From Nymphalis io (taxonomy: Eukaryota > Arthropoda > Insecta > Lepidoptera > Nymphalidae), in contig NC_065897.1 in assembly GCF_905147045.1 (NCBI RefSeq), positions 12,601,001-12,665,000 on the forward strand: a stretch of 64,000 bases of DNA, in the 5' to 3' direction. The position numbers were made by a program, and so were the translations under genes. The notes beneath the pieces are model-generated. The model saw only the letters and a list, made by a program, of their open reading frames with translations. It was not told the origin of the DNA and did no database searches. Positions within the stretch are counted from its first letter, which is position 1. Each line of letters opens with the position of its first letter. This document shows positions 10,601-25,600 of this stretch, piece after piece.

Positions 10601-13600
10601 TCAAAAACTAGTATACATTTACAGGCTCTAACATTACTTTTTAGTATGAGTGACTTCTCAGGTCACTGATACGCGTACAGTTTCGATCAGCAATATTACA
10701 TTGTAGATCGAAGGCGTATAATAAACACGGATCAATTTCAATATTGGTAGAGAGACCATAAAATACTTGGAACATTACGAAAGAACTTAGCGTACTTCAT
10801 TTTTAAAATAAATGAAACTTACGTTGTTAAATTGAAAAATATAGATCTCCTACAATTGAATGAGTACACATATTTTTTAAACATTATTCCACGATATAAT
10901 ATACTCGTAAGTATGTGTATTGGAGATCCTAAATAAATAAATAGTAATTCGTTTGAATTTAATCCACTATTACGGGTCGTATTTTAACGATTATTTTGCG
11001 CACATAACTAGCATTTACGCCAACATAATCATTTCATATTTAAAATTATAATATACTATTTTATAAGGTTAACTATCTTATTAACGGACACGTTATTCTC
11101 CATTTTAACCCTCAATCGCAATCGAAGACCATTGGTTCAAATTTTGATAAGCGGTGGGTTTACCCGGAAAGGGTTTGAATGCTCAATCTTTTTAAAGATT
11201 TGCGTATTCTAGTAACTGGGCAATCTCGAATCAATCTGTAAATTTAATGATACTATGTAAGACTTTCTTATTAATCTCAATATTAGTTTTATATATTTTA
11301 AACAAAAGTCTGTTTTATGTACCTCGAATATAAGACATTATATTATGTACTAACTAAAAATGTCAATGTCAAAGTTTTACAAGACTGAGACTTGATTAGT
11401 TTCTTTATAATAATGACATATGTAGAAGGCCTTAGAATAACTAACGATATCTAATTGGTTTTATATGCTTAAATAGCCCACGCAATAATAAATCTTAATT
11501 AATGTCATTTAAGGAGATATTCGTTCAACTTCTTGACGCAAAAAGTACTTTTCAACAACAATATGAATCGTCAGTTCTTCTTTAAATTTCTTTATTGCTC
11601 CTTGGTGGGATTTTAATCTATGTATATATATTTTTGATACTTTCCGCTCGCAACTTCACCTGTGTGTGAGGGGGAGGGGATACGAAGGGCGTTAGGTACG
11701 TATGTCCTTTTCTATAAATCTGACAGCGTCTAAGGAAAGTTTCATGATCATCGTAAAAGTTGATCCGTTGATTGGTTAAGACTTTAAAGCGTAACAAACA
11801 AACTACAAAATCACTTTTGTATTTTATAATATTAGTTCCAGAAAACGTTCAGAAATGTTCAATGTTAAAATAAAAAAAAAGTTACTTTTAATGATTGTTT
11901 ACAAATCTTTTATATCAAACGAGCGTGAATGCATCACTGGCTCGGAAATCGGAATGTAGAGTATACTGAGAAATGACGACAACTAATGACGGTCCTTTTT
12001 CATACAATTACATGTAATTATTCTAAAATGGCGGTAAATAGACTGCCTTGTTATGGCAGCGAAATATAGCACGAAAAAAAATACTACATGAGTTGATTAA
12101 AGGGTATTTTGACGAAAACATCAATTAGCGCGCTTTGGGAGTGAGAACGACTTGTATGCCGTATGCCGCTCCGCTCTTTACTCCCTTATTTGGTGGCGCG
12201 TAAAGGTTCTTAAAACTTCCTTTGCTTTATATATTATTATATAACAATAAATATATTGATTATTTTTTAATTTCATGTTTATTAATTGGTTTTCATTAAT
12301 GAAATTCTTTCATTTATCAATTTTTCGATTTTCAAATCCGCTGTGTGGCTGCTACATCTTTTGAAATACAATCAATTATAGTCTACTGTATTAATCGTTT
12401 TATATCTTATCTAGCATATCTTATTTTGTCTTTGATCTATTATAAGTTTTGTTAATAACATGACGTTTTGATTGTCAATAAATAATGTACAATTATAATT
12501 AAATGATAATATCTTACTGCTTCACTTATTGCTATGCGACTGATAAGCTAAACAACTTTTCTGTGATTATTGATTTGACTTTCAAACGAAGAAACCATAA
12601 TTCTGTTTAAGTAATCAAACAACGTATATAAGTAATTTCTATTAAAGAAAATGACATATCAGATAAAATGGTTAAATGAATATTAAGTACATAGGTAGGT
12701 AATATAAAAATATAAAATGTAAAACGTAATTTACGTGACGTCAACGTACTTTATTTTAGTTATTTATTTTTGCTTTAGTTGCCATCGAAAAAACACCATG
12801 AAAAACTGACTCGACTTTAAGTTTTGTTTCGAAATGTAATCAATAGCAAGGTTGCACCGTAACCATGTATGAAGTTCAATTAGAATATAAGTCCAATAAT
12901 AATATTTGGTTGAATGTTTCTTTAAATACAATTTTCTTGTTGGCTGTGCATTATGGTTAGTCAATTTGCAAAAAAAAAGTTTCACGCTCTACGTCGTACC
13001 TAATAAGTGTCTGCTTAAAAAACAAAACTGATTTCAAATAAAACTCGAGCCTATGATAAAATTAATTCCCTATTTTTTCACTCACCCTTCAATCAATCGG
13101 TTCATGGAAATCATCCAATAATGGAGTTCTGAGATAATAAAAAATAATTTAAAAAATACAACAAAATTGAGAATCTTGTCCTTTTTTTGAAGTCTATTTA
13201 TAAATAGCTTCAATAGAGCAACGGTATCTGGATCTAGCGACGTGAAGGTATTATCAAAACCCATTTGACTGCTGTCGTTCTCCTAACGCAAGCTTATACA
13301 AAACACCAAATTAATATACCTCAATGTTGGTTCTCTATAAAAATAATAGCAGATTTAATAACAACTTAAAATTGCCTCATTTACCAATCAAGGTGATGTC
13401 ATGTACAATTATAGCAATTAAGTGTACCGTTTATCGCTAGAGGTCAAGAGCAGGACCTGTGATATTTGGGCCAGGGAACTGTTCATCCGTCGATAAAAGT
13501 TCTATGTGATTCGGAGTATAATGTGATATGCGACATTTACTATAATAATTATATCATTTGAAGTATACAGTAACAGCCTGTTAATGTCCCACTGCTGGGC

Positions 13601-16600
13601 TAAGGCCTCCTCTCCCTTTTGAGGAGAAGGTTTTGGAGCTTATTCTACCACGCTGCTCCAATGCGGGTTGGTAGAATACACATGTGGCCGGATTTCAATG
13701 AAATTAGACACATGCAGGTTTCCTCACGATGTTTTCCTTCACCGTCAAGCACGAGATGAATTATAAACACAAATTAAGCACATGAAAATTCAGTGGTGCT
13801 TGCCCGGGTTTGAACCCACGATCATCGGTTAAGATTCACGCGTTCGAACGCGCTATATCGTTCGAACGCGTATACATGTATCAAAATAGCGTATCACCGT
13901 AACCGATTTTCAACATGTCATGTGAGATACGTAGTTATTCCTTACGGAGCACTGCTGTCTTGCCTACTTCATATTGTGTAACTTGTAAACATCTATTCCA
14001 TATCCATTATCAAACTGATATCAAAACACTTATAATAAAATGATATTGTTTTAATATTATGTTTGTTACAAAAAATAAATAAATATTGAATTTGGATAAC
14101 ATGATTATTATATTTATATATTTTACACAAAATGATGTTGTTGGTGTGAGATTTTCAGACTTCGACACCGTTTAACCAATCAACATTTACCAATAACATT
14201 TATATTTGTTAATTAATAAGGTGATTTTAGTAGCCACATTAATGTAACTCGCCTCTAGATGGCACTGCAGCATGCATGTTTACCGATCAGTCGGCTGTTA
14301 CCTATAACACAGACATTAAGTTATCTGCCTCAGGAACGGATGGAACACACAGGAACCATGTGTAAAAAATATATGTAATGTTCTATAGTTTAATCTAATT
14401 TAATTCCACTGGAAGAACCATATTATCGGGTTTTGTTAATATACTATATTAAAAGTATTTGTATGTTGATAGCCCATTAATTTATAAAGTATTATAGACA
14501 CTACATATAAAATTACGCTACGACGTAGGGGTGAAACCGCATGAAGCAACTAGTTTAAAATGGAAAAGTATAATATCTTCAAATCTGATTGGTTGTACTA
14601 CATTATTACAATGTAATCCGAATTAGCATGTACTTGGTGGTAATTGGTCACATCACATTACCGCCAACCGCCACGATCACAGTACCGCCAATAAATATTG
14701 GCGATCTAAGATACATTAACCGTTCCTTACATCGCCAATGCGCCACCAATCTTAGGAACTAAGATGTTATTGTATTTGTTACACGTTCCACTGGCTCATT
14801 GACTTTTCAAACCGGAATGCAGCAATACTAAATATTGCGGTTCAGCGGTAAATTATCTGATCCCATAAAAAACATAAATTTGAAATAAGAGCCGAGTTCA
14901 ATATTATGATATATGCCTTCAATGACAAAAGAAGTGGGATCTAAATGGGTGCCAAATTTATTTATAACAATTTAAAATATCATTTCTTCTTATAAAAAAA
15001 AGCCGAGATGGCCTAGTGGTAAGAACGCGTGAATCTTAACCGATGATCGTGGGTTCAAACCCGGGCAAGCACCACTGAATTTTCATGTGCATAATTTTTG
15101 TTTATAATTCATCTCGTGCTTAACGGTGAAGGAAAACATCGTGAGGAAACCTGCATGTGTCTAATTTCATTGAAATTCTGCCACATGTGTATTCTACCAA
15201 CCCGCATTGGAGCAGCGTGGTGGAATAAGCTCCAAACCTTCTCCTCAAAAGGGAGAGGAGGCCTTAGCCCAGCAGTGGGACATTAACAGGCTGGTACTGT
15301 ACTGTACTGTTATAACTTCGGATAATATATTGAAGTCTAAGGTCTGACTTGGCTAGTTCTTATATACGAATTATTATTAAGTACCTACTAATACATTCAC
15401 GTAGAAACTAGCCATCGAACATAGGGCTCTTGTTCTTCCCTATGTTCGATGGCTAGTTTCTAAATTTTAAAATTTAGCCAAATTTTCGGAAGAGTAATAT
15501 AAGAACTCACAGCTTTAGAACTTGCGAAGGCTATAATATTAAACATATCTGTTAAATTATAATCAAAGTAATAACATGAACGATTACGTTTGAATATCCT
15601 TCATTACTTGTCGTAAATAGTCACCGCTCATGCCTTATCATAATTGAAGATGCAGTAAATATGTAAACGTGATGCAAATTTGCTAAACTAATTTTATCTC
15701 TATGTTAAACGCGTTAAGGTCGATATCACACGTATCGTTACTTCTCTTCCATTGTTCAGATTTTAGACGTGACTAATTTTTCTTTATAGTACGTTACACT
15801 GTTGACTAAAAATAATTATAATACGAGGCACATATAGACGCGTAGTTAGTCAACTTCGATGTCTCATTTCTCAATTTATTCGTCCTTTTACGATGATAAT
15901 CTCAAACCCTAACAGTCTAGTCTAATCTGCACAAAATTCTTTCATAGTCCAATTTAGTGGCACCCCGACATGACATAGAGAGAGAACAGGCGCAGGACTA
16001 TTGGCTTTACCACTGCCAACTTCCTTAATATGATGGTGCTGAGAATTTCTCGATAGATCCACTGAATTATGGATTGTCAGGTTAGGTTAGTAAGCAAACG
16101 AGGCTTTCAGAACTGTAATTGTGTAAGCGAATCACTTCTGACTGACCAACTTTTCATTTAAAAATGGAAGAATTTTGTTTAATTTTTCTTTTTTTTGATT
16201 TCGTAAGTATTGTCGTCGTCAGTATTACAGGTACGATATATTATGCCAGTTATATTACATAAATTCATGGCTGACAACTCTACTGGGAACAGAAATGCGT
16301 CTATTCTACTAGTATTAACTGCAAAGAACTGTAAAAATTAAACAAAAACAAATTGCCACTTATACGATATTATTATTACTTTCAATGTCCAAATCATGAT
16401 AGCCTTGACCTTGGAAGTTCCGCTCCAGTGAGGCGCGCTTAATAACTCGCACCGCGCACGCACACATAAACGTATTTGTTAATCTCATGAGAACTTTATC
16501 TGTATCACCTATGTCATTAAGTTAGTACTTAATTCCTAGATGATCCAGTGCAATAATCCATCCTTAATCAGAGCACTAAGTTTTTCTTATGTTTTACTTA

Positions 16601-19600
16601 TGATGCTAGTCATTTAACTTCTGCTAGTTGCTGAGAAAATATATTGAATATAACGCGCTAATTTAGTAAGGTACTCCAACCCTTCCCCATTTCTTAAGAA
16701 GATTAAAAGAAGGATTTTAACCCAGCATTGGACCAATTTAGGCTGTTAATTTTACTGCAAAAACCAAGAAGATATAGATGACAAAAGTGTGTGGATTATA
16801 TATTTCGTTTGAGAAAGGAATGACTAGGTACTTCGATTTTCTCGATTCTTCTTGGGAGAATCTACATTCTAAACTGATGGTAGATTTATATTCAATTTCA
16901 TTCTGTAGCATGATGATTCAAAAGTCCTTATGAGTGTGGTTGAATTAAGTGTATTTCGATTTTGCAGCAAGGTGTATAATTGTAAAGTCCTAAACTTGTG
17001 TAATACTTGTAAATTTCAATTTTTATCTCTAGTTCGGCTTATCAGACAGCATTCGTTCTCTACACCTATTTTTGTTTCAAGCAATAATGCTGTCAAACTT
17101 CGATTTTTCGCTCAAAATAATGTCGACATTGCTCTATATTGCTAACACAGTTTTATTTATTTTTGGCTAATGTACACTTCGGTTTACATTCACATATAAC
17201 GTATGTGGCTAATATTTGAGATATTTCAAGGTCAGTCCGCGTTTCTAGTCTAAATCCGACAGCCACTTTCCGTTTCATTTACGTCTTATTCAAAATATTA
17301 CTCGATGATATTTAATCAGCAGAATTGCTTCAAAATATTATAAGGTAATGTGAAAAAAAAAAACAAAATTATTGCATCTATTTTGTTTTACAAGCTGAAC
17401 GAACATAACAATACGAAACATATTGTATCTCTTTACTATGTATTCATAAGATTTAATTTCTATTTCTGAAAAGCTGATCAAAAATTTACTAAATCAATTA
17501 AAACTTAATCTTCATTGGTAAATGCTGATAAGACAATAGACGACCATTGAACGTTTAGTCATATTGTTAAATCTAATACGTTCCATACGTTCTATTTATA
17601 AATTATTATATGTTACTGTTAAAAAAACAATGGCCCTTAATACAGATCTAATAAAGAAATAGTTCGTTTTATTCACATTACACAAAAACTATTGACAGTT
17701 TAAATATTGCTAAAAACTGTATGAGTTTTAGTAACTGTATCCTTCAGACATTGATTTGTAAGAATTGAACGTAACTTTCCATGTGTGGAGCCGTTCTTAG
17801 AATCGAGTTTTAGATACTAATAAATCACTTCTAATCTTTGATTTAGTAATTTGGCCTCAGACGAGGTAACTAACTGGTTTTGTCTTTATTTAGTATTATA
17901 TTTAGCGTCCTTATTCTTTCAAATACATATACACTTTCAAGTCATATAATAAAATCTATGACTTTATAGTAACTTGATAGATAGCTAAGGCAGAGATTAA
18001 AAGTAGGCAATTACAGTCGATTTCGCAACAGGATTATATAAAAGGTAATGCATGTAAATATCCCATGGGTGGGCTAACGCCTTCTTAAAGGTTTAAGGCT
18101 TCCACGACGCTGCTCCAATGCTCGTTGGTGGGTACACATGTGGCAGATATTTACCAGACACATTCATCCTCGCGATGTTTTCCTTCTGAGCACGAGATGA
18201 ATTATAAACAAATAAGTAAATGGAACGCTCAACCTAGCGGTTCTTCTTGTGTTATTCTGTGCGATATTCAAAGTAATATTTTTGACAGGCGTTACAGTAC
18301 AATTTAATATATTATTTTAAAACACCAGTTTCAGTTATTATCAATTTCTCCTTCAGAATGTCACACGAAATTCTTTAAATGCGTCGGCGCTTATTTATCG
18401 AACCGGTTCGAATGTTTTTGCAAACATTTGAGCATTTATCTTATTAACCTATACGGTCAAGATTTTTTTAAAGAGTAACTAAATTATATATGGTATGGAA
18501 TTAATAACATACATTGCATAGAACTTTATACAGTTTTATATATATATAGGCCACCTGATGGCAAGTGATCACCAAAGCCCATACACATTACCATAGTAAG
18601 AAATGTTAACCATCACTTACATCGCCAATGCGCAACCAACCTTGGGAAATAAGATATTATGTCTCTCGTGCTTGTTACACTTGCTCACTCACCGTTCAAA
18701 ACTACCCTAAACTAGTAGATTGTGGGATGAGTGGGTGGTACCTGCCCGGATAGACTTGCACAAAGTTTGCACCAAGTAAAGTAATACCTGCACTGAAAAT
18801 ACCTATAGGATATACACACTGATTATGACTATTGCCATTTTGTCATTTGCTAGTCTGTCTTCCTATATAACATTATAAAATAATAATTATAAAATTATAA
18901 CATTAAAAAATAATAACCATTATGCCAACTTTGGCATTTGAAGGTGGACTGCCTTATATAGTATATAGCATACGGGAACATGTTTATTTTTATTTTATTA
19001 AATAATTTATGTACCGATCACAGAAGCCGAGATGGCCTAGTGGTTAGAACGCGTGAATCTTAACCGATGATCGTAGGTTCTAACCCGGGCAAGCACCACT
19101 GAATATTCATGTGCTTAATTTTTGTTTATAATTCATCTCGTGCTTGACGGTAAAGGAAAACATCGTCAGGAAACCTGCATGTATCTAATTTCATTGAAAT
19201 TATGCCACATGTGTATTCTACTAACCCGCATTGGAGCAGCGTGGTGGAATAAGCTCCAAACCTTCTCCTCAAAAGGGAGAGGAGGCCTTAGCCCAGCAGT
19301 GGGACATTAACAGGCTGTTACTGTACTGTATGTACCAATCATGTTCTTAGAAGTTATTAACATTAACAAAGAATTCTGTAAGTAAGGAAAGCTTGTCTCT
19401 ATAAGAGATACACTCCAGCCCTAGATAATGACACAAGTATAATATAAATAGATTTCCTTTTTTTTATAGAATAGGAAGGCGGACGAGCATATAGTCCACC
19501 TGATGGTAAGTGGTCACCAAACGCCCTTAGACATTGGCATTGTAAGAAATGTTAACCATCGCTTACATCACCAATGCGCCACCAACTTTGGGAACTAAGA

Positions 19601-22600
19601 TTTTATGTCCCTTGTGCCTGTAATTACACTGGCTCACTCACCCTTCAAACCGGAACACAACAATACCAAGTACTGCTGTTTTGCGGTAGAATATCTGATG
19701 AGTGGGTGGTACCTACCCAGACGAGCTTGCACAAAGCTATGAATATATGTATATTATTGAAAGTAAGTTGGTAAATAATTCGAGCAAGTTCCATTACTAT
19801 ACACATGTGTGCGCTTGCGCATTCGCTTCGGCCATAAAAGGATCACGTTAATCTGAAACGAGGTTCCATTTTTGTATGTCGCAAACTCAACCTAAATACT
19901 ATAAATTAGGATTCATTTTGTAAAGTTGTTTTGTTTCAAAATCCAGACATGCCGAGGCTGGAATCCAAATAAGACTCAAAAGGTTGTTTATGTGGCGTGT
20001 AAGGCGCTTAGTTAAATGATTCATGTCTTGACGATTTTTATGATTAAACAAATTGAAATAGTAAAAAAATAGTACTCATTATATAACTAGTTATAAGAAA
20101 CGCGTGCTATTAGCTTGCTACTGAGAATTTATTGACATACAAATAAGTTATTTTTTTTGTTTACCGTGTATTTGAACCCAGGCCGTCAGGATCTGCAGCC
20201 TTAAAATTTATCCGCTCAACCATAATGTATACCTACGTTATAAAAAAATAAGCAATTCTTTTCTTTTAAGTGAGAACACTGAGTAATAAATGAATGAGTA
20301 TTGTTTTTTTTTTATTTAAGTAACCAATAAAATAAATATTTTATTATTAATTTGTTTCTTGTGCTTTCGAAGCGTTTACCAGAATTAAATCAATTAAATA
20401 TTCGTAATTAACATAAATTGTATTCACAATGTCAGAGTCAAGAAACTGAATATCATTATTCAAGACGAACGATTCATTATATTCAATTCAAATTATATTT
20501 CGTTGAATAATCTATTTATGCTGAATTATAATAATAATTTAACGAGCGATTTCTTAAATATTTAATGTTGTAATTAATAAATCCAAAATTGGTTTATAGA
20601 AAAGTGATCTCTAGCAAACTTAGCTTATGCCAATAAGCCGGAATACGTCCCACAGCTAGGAAATGTATCCTTCGCTCTTGACGATAAGTTGGCGCTTATC
20701 ATCAACTTCTTTTTAACAGTACAGGAGGATTTTTCCCATGAATACATTTGAAAACGTTTATTACCTTTAAAAACTTGATTGAAACAAATTGTAACGAAAA
20801 TTATAATTATGAGCAGGTATTCCGGTTTTCGAATATTTCTGAATCAGGTCGTAAGTACCTAAGTATGTTAATTTATGACGTAAGAGTAACCGACATGTTA
20901 TCACATCATCACGTTTAATTTTTGAATATAATGGTAGTTTTTTCCATTGGCTTCTCGAATTATGGCCGGTATTTCTTATTTCGCGGTTAATATAATACTA
21001 GCTAATAAATAAAATTGACTGCCTTTGGACTTGTGGCTTACTTACAAGGCTGCAGACCACGGGATACTGAGGTCGAAACCGTTAGGGCCAATTAAAAAAT
21101 ATTAGGCTTTTCTGTTGACAAACTTTCAGTGGCATTTCGAAATGTGATTATCTGTTCCATTTATCGGTAAGTAACAGGAACGGAACTTGGACAGTAAAAA
21201 AACCTTTTTCATGACAAATATTACATATGTTATATATATTATATAGTTCAAACGTAGTCCAACTTTATTTAATCTCAAACAGACGAACAATCATATTTAC
21301 ATAGATAGTTTAGTAATAAAACTAATACTAGGAAATCAGCTTTTTGGTTTGTTTTTAAATGCAAAAAAATGTGAGTATTAGGTGCCGTATGTCCTCTCCT
21401 TTATCCCTGATAACGTGTATGCATATTTCCTGATAAACGGATATGTAGTTAAGACGGAAAATCATAACAAACAAACAAATAAATAGAACCACTTTCTCAT
21501 TTATAATAATGAATATATTGTGTTTGTAGCGGGGTCTTTATTTAAAAGTATATTGTTTTTAGAAAGAATTATTTGAAATTGTGTTCTTTGACAGTTCTTT
21601 CGTGGCTGAGTAATAAAACGTTTTACGTTGAGCTCTTTATATTATTTCTTAAATACTAAAATATTATATTCTGTATACACTAACCTTTTATAAGTTTATA
21701 AACACCCAAGTTTGCTAGTGAGAGATCGCGATTAGTGATAAAGACACACTCAGTTATATATTCATATATATTAGCAAACCGTCTCTGCTTCACCCGGAAA
21801 CAAGAGGGGTTCAGGTATAACGTTTATATCTGGATGTGCTGCTCCGTCATTCCTTCGTCTGTATAAGCGAAGATGGTCCCCAAACGCCCTTAGATGGTCC
21901 CCACCAGGTAGCCTATTTACTTTTCTGACGTCATAAAATTAATTAAAAATATATATTGTTTAAAGAAGTCAATTAAACTATAAAACACACTAATATTTAA
22001 TGAAAATATTTAAAATATTTAAGTCAAATACAAATTCCTTGTGCTTAGAGCTGTTAATGTTCTTTTTTAATCATATTATACTCGGTAGCCGCAGAATTTG
22101 TTAAGGCGACAGTGCGTTACAAATCGTTCTATTTTTGGACCATTAGTAAACGAAGGGACACGACTGATATAATTAATGGGCCTTGATAACTTAAAGTATG
22201 AAGAAAAAAAACAAAGATGGTTTTAATATGTATTTAAGTAAAAAATTTGCTAAAATATTTATTCATGACACACGCCTCTCGAAGTAATCTTAAGTTCGGG
22301 TTATAACCCTTTTGGGTCGTTGCTTAGCAGTGAGACAAATACAAAAAAAAATATTTTATTCGAGTTGGCTTTCAAATTAGAATCGTCGTTAAAAAAAATC
22401 TGTGTTTAGGATTATATACCGAGAATCGGCGATTTTTATTTCATTAGTTACTTTTTTCCGACATTTTAATAAAAAAAAAGTAAAAGTTACTTTTGCTATA
22501 TTAACATTAGCATTGATCTTTGATCGAGTACCTACTAGGTGCATCTTAATCGTTAATTTACTGGTGGTAGAGCTTTGTGCAAGCTCGTCTGGGTAGGTAC

Positions 22601-25600
22601 CACCCACACATCAGATATTCTACCGCAAAACAGCAGTATTTGGTATTGTTGTGTTCCGGTTTGAAGGGTGAGCGAGCCAGTGTAATTACTGGTACAAGGG
22701 ATAAACATCTTAGTTCCCAAGGTTGGTGGCGCATTGTTGATGTGAGCGATGGTTAACATTTCTTACAATGCCAATGTCTAAGGGCGTTTGGTGACCATTT
22801 ACCATCAGGTGGTCCATATGCTCGTCCGCCTTCCTACTCTATATAAAAAATAATAATTATATAGTAAAGTTACTTTTTCTACATCTAGTAATATCTGGTT
22901 GATACATGTTCAGTATACATAACAACGAGATTTACAACCACCTTTAATTTCCTTTTCAAATGCATCTCACTTGGAGGGTTTCTTTCTGTTATAGATTGCC
23001 ACAATCAATCAAATTTGTCGATATGGCCCAGTGGTTACACATTGATCTCGAATGAATGCGGGCTCAAACCCAGACGCACCACTGAATTTTCAAGTGCTTT
23101 ATTTTGGCTTGTAATTTATCACTTGCTTAGCGGTCAAGGTAAACATTGCAAGTGTCGCATGAAAATCCACCAGCACGCTTTGATGCGGCATCGTGGGATA
23201 AACCCCAAACGTTCCCGTCAAAAATGAGAGCAGGTTTTAGTCCAGCGGTGGGACATAAGTGGGCTGTCACTTATATACATATTATATATACACGATACGT
23301 ATTTGTTGATTAAATTGTATTTTAATTATAATTGTTAATAACATAGTATATTACAATTTTGTTAATAATAAAAATAATTAAAATATTATATACAAAAAAA
23401 CCCATAACTCAAGTTTCGTATAGAAAATAAGAATAAGGAATGCAACATATTAGCATACATTTGTATAATCATTTAATTCGAGCGGTTTCTAAGAAAATAG
23501 TCGGTGACAAACATACATAAAACGGGTTTTGGTATTCATTTTGAATAAATGAGCTCAAATAATGATAATTTTATTGCAGTTTTAAAATTTAAATAAAGGA
23601 TACTATAAAAAACTATTAAAAAGTTTATTAGTTTAGACAATTACAAAAAAAAACAAACAAATATACTTTAATCCCCCAAACAACGTATAACGTTTGTTAC
23701 ATAATGTTTTGTCTTCTTTCGTCAAATATCAAATCACTGATGACAGAAAGAGATAAATCATTGCTTAAATACGGTGAATATTTAGTTTATAAAACAGTTA
23801 TTAGTTTTTATTCTGAACTGTGATAAATATATTTGAAACGATTTTATAAATATTTTATATTTGTAATTAACACATAATGTACTGAAATTAGAACTATACA
23901 GATTATCATGTATGATTAAATATATTTTCTGGAATTCGATAGTAATGTGGAATTAATTGCAGGATTATTTATTTAAGCTGATTGATAAGAGTGGAATGCA
24001 ACTGCAAGGGGCTTATGTATGATATAACTAATTATTATCATTTATATATTTTGCATTACCAAATTCTAATATACCAAATATTATAAATAACCGCGCCCAT
24101 AGACATTGGCGCTGTGAAAAATATTAACCAATCCATACATTGTCAATGCGCTACGAATTTTTGGAACGAAGATGTTATGTCCCTTGTGTCTGTAGTTACA
24201 CTGGCTCATGCTCTCTTTAAATCGGAACACGATAATAATAATTATTGCAATTTGTCGGTACTGTATCTAATGAGTGGGTGAAGCCCCTCCACCTAGTACA
24301 TAATGTGACACTTTTGATACTTATTAATTAGGCTCAGACGTGTATTAGTAAGCTCAGACGTGTAGAATTTTACAAGAACTTATGAATCGTCAAGCGCTAC
24401 CTTTCAGAAAATTATTGGCATGGTGGAAGAGATATGATAGCATAACAGAGCAGTATGCTCATGGCGTTTACCATCACAACATTCCAGTGGGCCTAACCCT
24501 CACGGCGTGCCAATAGATATTTTATGTCAACCAATAGATAATTTATGCCTGTGTAACACATTAGTTCCTCTACCACATTATTGTGTCAGTACCAAGGGGT
24601 TGGATAGAGTAGAGAGAGAGAAAGAGAGAGATGGAAAAAGTTTGGACTGTAGCAAAATACTAGCAATATATTTTGGGCTTTTCTAGTTACAGTTGACAGT
24701 ACAAAAACAAGGGGTAACAACTGACTATACTAATATAAAAGGCAGTAATGAGATTGGTATGTCTACGGAATGTGACCGAATTTTGTTTCCGCTATATTTA
24801 ACGCGTTAGCAAATATACATAATTGTATTAAGACTTAGTAGGTTTCCTTGTTTTGTAATTATTTCGTACGTTTTTAAGTAAACTATATGAACTTTTTTAA
24901 TTATATTAGATCAACGTGTATGTTTATGGAGAGCCGAGATGGCCGAGTGGTCGTGAATCTTAACCGATGATCGTGCTTAATTTGTGTTTATAATTCGTAT
25001 CATGCTTGACGGAAAAGGAAAACATCGTGAAGAAACCTGCATGAGTCTAATTTCACTGAAATTCTGCCACATGTGTATTCCACCAACCCGCACTGGAGCA
25101 GCGAGATAATAGTTGATAGTATGTATACAGTGTATTTTCATTGTTTATTTTATTCGTATTAAGGATATTGACGAGTTAATGTTATTTGATGGTAAGTGGT
25201 CACCACACTCTATAGAATTAGCATTGTATATAAAAATGTTATGCGCCTAAATACATATATATATATAATTTATATTGGACTTTGTTTACTCTATAGATTT
25301 ATGTTATTTTACTTATTATTACAGCAGCACCTTTATTTTATCCCATGAGTTATTCCTTACACCGTTGGTTGCCTGGAATAGATCGCTACGTAGCGATACG
25401 GTCGCCATAGTTGTATGCTACTTTTATTTAGGCTATATCCATTTTTTTCTCTTTGTTGTGTACAATAAATAATAAAGTAAAGTAAAGTAACAAATGGACG
25501 AATCCGGCGATGGAACTAGTTATATGATTAAGGAGTTTCTAGGGAGGATATGAAAAGTTATGGACGAATAAATTAATGTTTAAGACGCAGGATGTAAGCG

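Noticed and set aside
15001..15080. tRNA gene
   Set aside because: A and B boxes are present, but the sequence continues into a 300-base body repeated across the window (also 13570, 19021, 28037), so it is a SINE head.
15402..15462. microRNA precursor
   Set aside because: Stem is perfectly paired and short with a small loop, unlike usual precursors; kept as an unexplained hairpin.
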